This document shows positions 22,510 to 29,150 of a stretch of DNA of 46,245 bases, piece after piece. The notes beneath the pieces are model-generated. The model did no database searches. It was given only the letters and a program-made list of their open reading frames with translations, and was not told the origin of the DNA. The position numbers and the translations under genes are program-made. This stretch comes from a virus, in the IMG/VR virus record IMGVR_UViG_3300032116_000365, positions 1 to 46,245 of that record; one strand, written 5' to 3'. Every line of letters begins with the position of its first letter. The first letter of the stretch is position 1.

Positions 22510-22737
22510 CTAGAGCAGGTCGATCAGGGCGAGGAGGTCGTCGAGGTCAGGCGAATGGATCTCAGTGAGGCCGAAGCACTCCCTGCACACACGGCCCATG
22601 AAGTAGCCATCCGAGCACACGGGACAGTCCATGGCGAACGTGCCAGCAATGTCACCCTCACGCACACCCAGATCTGAGAGCGACTTGTGAGAGTCGGTCG
22701 CAGTAGTCGTAGACCGTGTGGACATGTCTGCAAGCAT
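22510..22737 (-). CDS. Small zinc-ribbon protein
   Basis: This 75-residue protein starts at ATG 22737 after AAGGGA; ATG 22725 is possible. CPVC and CREC, 12 residues apart, with GRVCRECFG, form a compact zinc knuckle. The C-terminus is an acidic Leu-rich helix. Its upstream spacer is copy 2 of the duplicated intergenic module. Confidence 0.65.
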   Translation of the reverse strand: MLADMSTRSTTTATDSHKSLSDLGVREGDIAGTFAMDCPVCSDGYFMGRVCRECFGLTEIHSPDLDDLLALIDLL

Positions 22738-22746
22738 GATGCAATT

Positions 22747-22830
22747 CCCTTCGTTCGGTTGGTTCGGACTGAGCAGCCCCCACCACGCACCGTCCGGAGG
22801 ACGATGCGCAGTGAGCGTGCTCAGGCCTTG
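22747..22830 (-). promoter_or_regulatory. Intergenic module copy 2: hairpin plus conserved leader
   Basis: It has the same order as 19799-19874: GGCCTGAGCACGC (22815-22827), a hairpin (22787-22795 with 22799-22807), CTGCTCAGTCCGAACC and CCGAACGAAGGG before the start. The hairpin arms differ from copy 1, and its C/A mismatch on the plus strand is a G-U pair in leftward RNA, so pairing is kept without sequence identity. Confidence 0.6.
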
Positions 22831-23433
22831 CTAGGCGAGGACGACCGCCTTGAGAGCCGAGATCGTGGCAGCCTGCTGCGTGAGCAGGGCCATGACGTCC
22901 GCCAGCGACGGCTCCGCCGGGGTCGCCACAATCTGGTCACCCTTGGCATTTCCCGGCACACGACGCCCGGCGGCTTCGCCGGACGGGAGCACGGGGCTCA
23001 CGACGACAGACTCCGTAGCCGTCGGCACCGTCTTCGGGGCCTTCGGCTTACGTGCACTCACCGGCTCCGCCTCGACCACGGGAGCCGCGGCCTCCTGACG
23101 GACCTTGCGAGTCGCCGCGGCAACCTTGCCACGCTTCGACTTGTTGGCCTTCGGCAGCCTGCTCACGGGCTGGCTGTACACGTCGGCAGCGATCAAGCCA
23201 CCTTCCTGCATGAGTTCGACGTACACGCCGCCATCCTCAGTGAGGCAAGCCATCGCCTCAGGATGGTCGAAAGTCGTGAACTCCCCGGAGGGGAGGTACG
23301 AGAACACGAAGCCGTCGGCAGCGAGGCTCGTGACGTGCCGCTTCGCCGAGCGAGCAAGGGTGGCGTAGCGGATGCCATCGGCGCCAGAAGCGGCAATGTT
23401 GGCGAGGACATCGAGGTACGTAGTGGTGCTCAT
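22831..23433 (-). CDS. Hypothetical protein, winged-helix-like N-terminus and basic linker
   Basis: This 200-residue protein starts at ATG 23433 after TGGAG. The N-terminus (TYLDVLANIAASGADGIRYA, LARSAKRHVTSLAADGFVF) looks like a winged-helix DNA-binding unit. A Lys/Ala/Pro-rich linker with ARKPKAPKT follows, then a short C-terminal helix (ADVMALLTQQAATISALKAV) that could oligomerise. It is first in the leftward block behind a good promoter, as expected for a regulator, but this is inference. Confidence 0.6.
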   Translation of the reverse strand: MSTTTYLDVLANIAASGADGIRYATLARSAKRHVTSLAADGFVFSYLPSGEFTTFDHPEAMACLTEDGGVYVELMQEGGLIAADVYSQPVSRLPKANKSKRGKVAAATRKVRQEAAAPVVEAEPVSARKPKAPKTVPTATESVVVSPVLPSGEAAGRRVPGNAKGDQIVATPAEPSLADVMALLTQQAATISALKAVVLA

Positions 23434-23489
23434 GTCGTGCTCCATTCGTTCGTTGGGCCGAACCGCCGGGATGACGATTCGATGGCCGA

Positions 23490-23520
23490 AGCGTAGCACA
23501 CCCCCCATTTTCGGGGTCAA
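23490..23520 (-). promoter_or_regulatory. Promoter of the leftward block (TTGACC - 19 - TACGCT)
   Basis: On the minus strand TTGACC (23520-23515) and TACGCT (23495-23490, with TGn extension) are 19 bases apart. CCCCGAAAATGGGG lies in the spacer as a small inverted repeat. The repeats GCGCAGAACTGCG at 23531-23544 and 23639-23652 lie upstream. Confidence 0.65.
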
Positions 23521-24066
23521 CTCCCACCCTGCGCAGAACTGCGAGCCGTGGTGCGAGCACGCCCAAGTGCACGGCTGCACATCACCAGCACATGACTCGC
23601 ATGATGCGGGGATGATGCGCGTGCTCACGCATCACCCCGCGCAGAACTGCGCGCAGTGAGAGGCACAAAGAGGGCAAAAGCAGACAGGTTGGGGCGAATC
23701 GGACACGGTTCGAGGGGTGCTGCCTGTCGGCACGGGGGCGCATGAGCAGGCTCATCGTGGGCATTATGCGCAGGAATGAGACACGTACTGCCATGCAAGT
23801 TCGCATCGGGACGAATGGGACGAGTCGGACAGACCCGGGGGTTGTTGAATGGGGGTGGGGGGGGCGAGTACCCACCAGTCCCTCCAGAAATATTCACCAT
23901 TGGTGGTGGCCCGGTGGTGGCCCGGTGTGGATAACTGTTGTGTTTTTTGGGGATAACTACCCTGTTTGGTTACAACTTGGTAACAATGTGTGTCAGTTCG
24001 TTACAAAGGTCCTTTCGGCTAGGATCATGTTCTTATAGGGGTTCCAAGAGGTGTGTCCACCTAAGA
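23521..24066. other. Gene-free region with DnaA box; origin candidate
   Basis: No convincing gene is present. From left to right: two GCGCAGAACTGCG repeats, a G-run segment (23837-23864), tandem GGTGGTGGCCC (23902-23912 and 23913-23923), a perfect DnaA box TGTGGATAA (23926-23934), a near box GGGGATAA (23949-23956) and a less G+C-rich stretch with GTTAC repeats (23940-24040). This is the most A+T-rich part of the window by eye. Together this suggests a replication origin and/or promoter hub. Confidence 0.45.
23997..24025 (+). promoter_or_regulatory. Candidate late promoter (TTCGTT - 17 - TAGGAT)
   Basis: TAGGAT at 24020-24025 is a usual actinobacterial -10; the -35 (TTCGTT) is only partial. 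It lies ~340 bases before the terminase and immediately before the hairpin array, so it could start the late transcript. Confidence 0.4.
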
Positions 24067-24306
24067 GGGACGAGCGAAGCGAGTCCCGACGACGGTCCTC
24101 ACTACGCTCGTCTGATGGGGGTGAGAGGGGCCATGAGCCCCTTGAACCCCCTCCTCGGGGCAACGGAGTTGCCCCTCAGGTTCCCCCAGTCGATCCCCTC
24201 CTCCCACCTTGGCGGTGGTCGGGGGAATGTTGTCCGATCATCGGACGAGCAGGGTACAGCCGGTCGGGCTTACTCCCTCCCGGCTGCTAGGCGAGTTTCA
24301 CTCGCC
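24067..24306 (+). promoter_or_regulatory. Hairpin array in the late leader
   Basis: Perfect stems: GGGAC/GTCCC (24067-24071, 24083-24087); AGGGGC/GCCCCT (24126-24131, 24137-24142); an 8-bp GGGGCAAC stem (24157-24164, 24168-24175); GTCCGA/TCGGAC (24232-24246); AGCCGG/CCGGCT (24258-24263, 24280-24285); GGCGAG/CTCGCC (24290-24306). An alternative 8-bp stem GACGAGCG/CGCTCGTC (24069-24076, 24105-24112) excludes the first. No gene is seen. It may be an attenuator, a packaging site or a structured 5' leader. Confidence 0.5.
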
Positions 24307-24366
24307 GACTTACATCTCGCCGCTCTGCAAGGTTCATGTACTGGGTAGAGCCTTGAGGAGGTGTCC

Positions 24367-26256
24367 GTGGCGAACCCACACCGCCGGGACAACCGCCCGG
24401 CTGAGAAGGTCAAGTCCGATCTGGTGAACCTGCTGAGGCAGGGGTCCAACATCGCTGACGGGCTGAAGATCGTAGGCCGCTCCCGCTCGTGGTACGAGGA
24501 GCAGCGGCGCAAGGACAAGGACTTCGCTGCACTGGTCGACAAGGTGCGGGGCATGGTGAACAGTCCCGACATGCGTGAGCAGGATGCGGGGGAGTTCGAG
24601 GAGTTCGCCGAGAAGTACCTCGGCATCAGGGTCTGGCCTCACCAGCGGAACATGATTGACCTGCTGGAGGGCCGGGAGCCGTCATGGCTGCATCCGTCGA
24701 TGCAGTATTCGCGAGGGTCGGCAGGGCACACACGAATCTTGGTGAACGTGCCACCCAACCACGCGAAGACCATGACGGTCTCGATCTCGTATGCGACGTA
24801 CAGGATGATCAAGGACCCGACGCTGTCCATCATGATCATCTCCAAGACGCAGGACATGGCGAAGAAGATCCTGTATGGCATCAAGCAGCGCCTGACTCAT
24901 CCCCGCTACGCGGATCTTCAGTTGGCGTTCGCCCCGGTGGATGGCTGGAAGGCCGATGCGGACCAGTGGTCCGCCACCCGCATCTACCTCGGTGGGGATT
25001 CCCGTGACACGGGCGACAAGGACCCCAATGCGGAAGCACTGGGCATGGGTGGTCAGGTATACGGCGCGCGTGCAGGGTTGATCATTGTCGATGACGCGGT
25101 CACGCTGGCTAACGCCAGCGAGTGGCCGAAGCAGATGGAGTGGATCCGGCAGGAAGTCGGCACCCGGCTGGGGCCGGGGGGCCAGTTGCTGGTGGTGGGC
25201 ACCCGCGTGGCGTCCACGGACCTGTACTCGGAACTGCTGAACGAGGAGCACTACACGGACGGTCTGGTCCCGTGGACCAGCCTCGTCATGCCAGCGGTGC
25301 TGGAGTATGCGGAGTCCGAGGAGGACTGGCGCACCCTGTGGCCGTGGTCGGAGATGCCGTTCACTGACGCGGATGAGCCGAACGAGGATGGGGACTACCC
25401 CCGCTGGACCGGATCCCGCTTGGCGCGGGTCCGCAACGAGGTCGGCCCCCGCAAGTGGAGCCTCGTGTACCAGAACGTGGGCGTGGAGGAGGACTCCACG
25501 TTCGACCCGGTCTGCGTGCAGGGCTCCGTGGATGGGATGCGCAAGGCTGGACCGCTGAACCCGGAGTTGAAGGGCCACCCGGAACGGGTGGAGGGCTTCT
25601 ACCGGATCTGCTCGATGGACCCGGCTATCGCCGGGAACACGGCGGCGGTCGCCTATGCGGTCGACAAGGCCACTGGGAACAGGTACGTGCTGGACGTGAA
25701 GGTCATGACCGGCCCGACACCGGCCATGATCCGTGACCTGATCTACGACATGACGGAGATGTACAAGCCGCATGAGTGGATTATCGAGACGAACGCTTTC
25801 CAAGGCTTCCTCGTGTATGACGAGGAACTGAATCGCTTTCTGGCGAACAAGGGCATCACCCTGAAGCCCCATTACACGGGCAGCAACAAGCAGGATCCGG
25901 ACTTCGGCGTGGCCTCGATGGCCCCGCTGTTCGGTTCGGTGGCGACTGTGCAGACGATCCGCAGGCATCAGGGCGACAACCTGATCTCCCTGCCGTCTAC
26001 CCAGTCGTACGGAGTGAAGATGCTGGTTGAGGAACTGATCGCTTGGTCGCCGCTGGTGAAGACCAAGAACCGCCGTCAGGACACTGTCATGGCGCTGTGG
26101 TTCGCGGAGACCCGGGCTCGGGAGGTGATCCAGACAGTCTCGAAGAGGAACTTCTTCGCGAAGGCCTCGGGGTTCACCAGCCAGAGGGATCTGGACCGTA
26201 GGTACGTCGTCAATCTCGACGACGTGCAGCAGCAGAATCAAGCAGCATGGATCTAG
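24367..26256 (+). CDS. terL: Terminase large subunit with N-terminal HTH-like segment
   Basis: This 629-residue protein has its start set at GTG 24367, five bases after GAGGAGG. Residues ~15-60 (LVNLLRQGSNIADGLKIVGR) look like a helix-turn-helix of the small-subunit type. The ATPase has NVPPNHAKT (Walker A, ~126-134) and LIIVDDAV (Walker B, ~238); the nuclease domain shows SMDPAIAG (~416) and DTVMALWFAE (~571). It cuts and pumps DNA into the prohead through the portal encoded next. No separate small terminase gene is recognised. Confidence 0.92.
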   Translation: MANPHRRDNRPAEKVKSDLVNLLRQGSNIADGLKIVGRSRSWYEEQRRKDKDFAALVDKVRGMVNSPDMREQDAGEFEEFAEKYLGIRVWPHQRNMIDLLEGREPSWLHPSMQYSRGSAGHTRILVNVPPNHAKTMTVSISYATYRMIKDPTLSIMIISKTQDMAKKILYGIKQRLTHPRYADLQLAFAPVDGWKADADQWSATRIYLGGDSRDTGDKDPNAEALGMGGQVYGARAGLIIVDDAVTLANASEWPKQMEWIRQEVGTRLGPGGQLLVVGTRVASTDLYSELLNEEHYTDGLVPWTSLVMPAVLEYAESEEDWRTLWPWSEMPFTDADEPNEDGDYPRWTGSRLARVRNEVGPRKWSLVYQNVGVEEDSTFDPVCVQGSVDGMRKAGPLNPELKGHPERVEGFYRICSMDPAIAGNTAAVAYAVDKATGNRYVLDVKVMTGPTPAMIRDLIYDMTEMYKPHEWIIETNAFQGFLVYDEELNRFLANKGITLKPHYTGSNKQDPDFGVASMAPLFGSVATVQTIRRHQGDNLISLPSTQSYGVKMLVEELIAWSPLVKTKNRRQDTVMALWFAETRAREVIQTVSKRNFFAKASGFTSQRDLDRRYVVNLDDVQQQNQAAWI

Positions 26257-26268
26257 AGGAGGTGGCGA

Positions 26269-28077
26269 GTGGCTGAGTTCGCCAAGAATCTCGCTGACCG
26301 CGTCGAGGTCACCCGTCGCAAGAACGTAGACCGCGACCAGCGCATGAAGGCCGTTGCTCTCATTCGCACCGGCCATGCGGAGCAGGTCTTCAAGGGGATC
26401 TTCCCCTCAGACTGGCCGAAGCCTGTCATCGCCAACTTCATCGACGTCGTTGCCAAGGACACTGCCGAGATGGTGGGCGTCCTGCCCACGCTCTCGGCTG
26501 CTGGCGACTCTGTGCTTGACGAGTCCAAGCGTTCCAAGCAGGACAAGTTGTCCCGCATCATCAACTACCTCGCCTACTCATCCCGGCTGGGCACCAATCT
26601 GGTGACCGCAGCCGACCGGATGGTGACGTACGGCTTCGTCCCGCTGCGCGTCGAGGCCAACTTCGACTCCCAGCGTCCCCACATTCACGTAGATGAGTGC
26701 ATGGGAACGTACTTCGAGGAAGACCGTTGGGGCGAACTGGTCTCCTACAGCCGCGTCATGCGGCACCGGATCTCCACACTGATCGCCATGTACCCGGAGC
26801 ATGAGGCTCTGCTCTCAAAAGACTCCTCCATCGCGGGTACATACTACGGAGTCGGCAAGAACGACCCCACGGTAGATGTGATCAAGTGGATGGACAGGGA
26901 CAAGACAGTCCTGTTCGTGCCCCAGCGCGACGCGCTGGTGCTGAGTGTCACCCCGAACGAGATCGGGCGCATCCCGGTTTCCATCGCGAAACTGCCCAGT
27001 CTGGACGGTGAGGCGCGCGGCCAGTTCGACGACACCCTGTGGGTGTACGCCGCCAAGGCCCGACTCGCTCTGCTGTCGCTTGAAGCGACGCAGAAGGCGG
27101 TCGAAGCGCCCATCGCCGTTCCGCAGGACGTGCAGGACTTCGCGTTCGGGCCGGATGCCATCCTCAGGAGCCAGTCTCCTGAGCGCATTCGACGTGTATC
27201 GCTGGAACTCCCGCAGTCAGCGATGATCGAGAACCGGACACTGGACGACGAACTGAAGTTCGGTGCCCGGTTCCCGGAGGCACGGGCGGGTCAGGTGGAC
27301 GGATCCGTGGTCACGGGTCGCGGTGTGCAGGCCCTGATGGGTGGTTTCGACCAGCGCATCAAGGTGGCACAGGCCATGCTGGGCGAGTCGATTTCCGAGG
27401 CGCTCAGCATCGCCCTTGAAGTGGACGAGAAATACTGGCCCACCCTGAAGAAGGACGTTCACGCTTCCGTGAACGGCTCGCCGTACGAGTTGACGTACAC
27501 CCCGGCGAAGGACATCAACGGGAAGTACACCGTCACGCAGGAGTACGGGGTCATGGCTGGCCTCGACCCGAACCGTGCACTCGTGTGGATGCTTCAAGCA
27601 CTCGGCCCCGGCCTCGTCTCCAAGTCGTTCGTCCGCCGCAACCTCCCCGTCAACATGAATGTGACGGAGGAGGAGAAGGTGATCGACGTGGAGAAACTCC
27701 GCGACGCCGCAATGATGGGTGCACAGCAGTACGCGCAGGCGATTCCCGCCATGGCTGAGCAGGGCGGTGACCCTGTCACCGTCATCAAGGCGCTCGCCTC
27801 CATGATTGAGTCCCGCAAGAAGGGCGTCCCCATCGAGAAGGCGATTGAGACCGCCTTCCAGCCCCCCGAGCCCACCCCCGCCGAGGTAGCACAAGGCCCA
27901 ATAGCACCCGAGGCTCAACCCCAAGGTATGGGCGAAGCCCCCGGCGGGGGTGCACCAATGCCCGGCGGTGGCGGTCAGCCACCCGGGGGCCAGAACATGA
28001 TGCAACTGCTTGCTCAGTTGGGCAGCAGTGGCAAGGGAAGCATGAGTGCTCGCACCATGCGACAGTCACCGATCTAG
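26269..28077 (+). CDS. Portal protein
   Basis: This 602-residue protein starts at GTG 26269, six bases after AGGAGG. Size, helical wings, the position directly after terL and the Gly/Pro/Met-rich tail (PGGGAPMPGGGGQPPGGQNM) fit a dodecameric portal. An N-terminal helical part (LADRVEVTRRKNVDRDQRMK) precedes the stem region. It forms the DNA channel at the capsid vertex. The family assignment is by context and length. Confidence 0.8.
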   Translation: MAEFAKNLADRVEVTRRKNVDRDQRMKAVALIRTGHAEQVFKGIFPSDWPKPVIANFIDVVAKDTAEMVGVLPTLSAAGDSVLDESKRSKQDKLSRIINYLAYSSRLGTNLVTAADRMVTYGFVPLRVEANFDSQRPHIHVDECMGTYFEEDRWGELVSYSRVMRHRISTLIAMYPEHEALLSKDSSIAGTYYGVGKNDPTVDVIKWMDRDKTVLFVPQRDALVLSVTPNEIGRIPVSIAKLPSLDGEARGQFDDTLWVYAAKARLALLSLEATQKAVEAPIAVPQDVQDFAFGPDAILRSQSPERIRRVSLELPQSAMIENRTLDDELKFGARFPEARAGQVDGSVVTGRGVQALMGGFDQRIKVAQAMLGESISEALSIALEVDEKYWPTLKKDVHASVNGSPYELTYTPAKDINGKYTVTQEYGVMAGLDPNRALVWMLQALGPGLVSKSFVRRNLPVNMNVTEEEKVIDVEKLRDAAMMGAQQYAQAIPAMAEQGGDPVTVIKALASMIESRKKGVPIEKAIETAFQPPEPTPAEVAQGPIAPEAQPQGMGEAPGGGAPMPGGGGQPPGGQNMMQLLAQLGSSGKGSMSARTMRQSPI

Positions 28078-28097
28078 AGGCCGGGAGGAGGAAGCAC

Positions 28098-28277
28098 ATG
28101 AGTGAAGCAGACTTCGGTCTTACCAACAAGGGCGGTCATGTCATGGAAGGTCCCGTACCGACCGTGATCGACGCTGGTATGCCAACTGCCGGTAGCCCCG
28201 GCAACGGCGAGGTGGTCGGCCTGTTCGCAGGCGAGCACAGCCTCGGCGGTCCCGTCTCCAGCGGACCCATCAAGTAA
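28098..28277 (+). CDS. 59-residue Gly/Pro-rich virion-associated protein
   Basis: It starts at ATG 28098 after GGGAGGAGG. The chain is flexible and Gly/Pro/Val-rich (VPTVIDAGMPTAGSPGNGEV), with no cysteines. It lies between portal and other small structural genes. The function is unknown. Confidence 0.65.
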   Translation: MSEADFGLTNKGGHVMEGPVPTVIDAGMPTAGSPGNGEVVGLFAGEHSLGGPVSSGPIK

Positions 28278-28295
28278 CGAGAAGGGGCTGTAGCC

Positions 28296-28595
28296 ATGGC
28301 TAAGGAAAACAACATTGTCATCCGTGCAGGCGTCGGCGACGCATTCGCCATGATCGCCGCCGAAGGCAACGGCTACAGCCCCGATCTCGTGCACGACATG
28401 ATGGCGCGTACCCACGAACTGCTGGGTCAGGTGCTGAAGGAAGCCATCGAGACGGGCTATATCCGTACCGATATCGACGATGACATCGATGATGACATCG
28501 ACGAGGACGTTGACGAAGACGTCGATGAGGACGCTGACGAGGACGTCGAAGTCCCCGAAGAGGAGGTGGACAATGGCAGGCGCTGGTGGATCTAG
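28296..28595 (+). CDS. Protein with Asp-rich repeat tail
   Basis: This 99-residue protein starts at ATG 28296 after GAAGGGG. Residues 1-56 are a normal helical unit (MMARTHELLGQVLKEAIETG). Residues ~58-92 are almost purely Asp/Glu with Ile/Val at intervals (DIDDDIDDDIDEDVDEDVDE). The underlying DNA is a short GACGAT-type repeat that could expand or contract. It may mimic DNA charge or bind cations in the particle; this is speculative. Confidence 0.7.
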   Translation: MAKENNIVIRAGVGDAFAMIAAEGNGYSPDLVHDMMARTHELLGQVLKEAIETGYIRTDIDDDIDDDIDEDVDEDVDEDADEDVEVPEEEVDNGRRWWI

Positions 28596-28995
28596 TGGAT
28601 TCAACGGCAGTGGTATGCCCATGTCCCCACCGGGAGCCATGTCGATGCGTACCGACATGCAAGCACAGGGAGCGATGGATCTCCCCGATGCCGCATACGG
28701 AGAGCAAGCCCAGTTCCAAGCCGATCAGGCCGGAGCCCCGATGGCCGGAGCACCCGCAGCCATGCCTCCAACCCCTATGCGCGCACCCACACAGCAGCCC
28801 GACGTCCCGCTGACCGACGGTGCCGACTACGGCCCCGGCGCGGGAAGCGCCGCCCTTGGCGGCAAGAGCACTGTGGTGGACGCTGACACGAAGATGATCG
28901 CCAAGTACCTGCCCCAGATGGAGCAGATGGCACTGGCCGAGGACACTCCTGAGTCGTTCCGCCTCTTCGTCCGCTACCTGCGAGGCGCTCGTTGA
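28573..28995 (+). CDS. Gly/Pro/Met-rich structural protein
   Basis: This 140-residue protein starts at ATG 28573 after AGGAGGTGG, overlapping the previous gene. The first ~95 residues are low-complexity Gly/Pro/Met/Gln; the last ~45 form helices (KMIAKYLPQMEQMALAED, ESFRLFVRYLRGAR). It may be a head-completion or internal protein. The stop is coupled to a TTG start (TTGA). Confidence 0.65.
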   Translation: MAGAGGSSGFNGSGMPMSPPGAMSMRTDMQAQGAMDLPDAAYGEQAQFQADQAGAPMAGAPAAMPPTPMRAPTQQPDVPLTDGADYGPGAGSAALGGKSTVVDADTKMIAKYLPQMEQMALAEDTPESFRLFVRYLRGAR

Positions 28996-29150
28996 GCGAC
29001 ACCTCGTTCGTGAAGAACATCGCCGCTGGAGTCGACAGGATCGGACTCCAGAACACGCCCCTCATCTGGGCTCTGGCGAAGATGCCGTACCCCTCCGCTG
29101 AGGAGCGGGACGCCCTATTCGATGAGATCGGCGGTAACCAGAATGGTTAG
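28992..29150 (+). CDS. 52-residue hypothetical protein with TTG start
   Basis: TTG 28992 overlaps the previous stop; TAG 29148-29150 overlaps the next ATG (29143). The sequence FVKNIAAGVDRIGLQNTPLI and ERDALFDEIGGNQNG looks like a real helical protein and fills the space between two coupled genes. The function is unknown. Confidence 0.6.
   Translation: MSDTSFVKNIAAGVDRIGLQNTPLIWALAKMPYPSAEERDALFDEIGGNQNG

Noticed and set aside
23582-24038. Several open frames of 60-98 codons in the gene-free region
   Set aside because: They overlap each other on both strands, have odd Pro/His/Arg-rich composition and lack ribosome binding sites, as expected for non-coding G+C-rich DNA.
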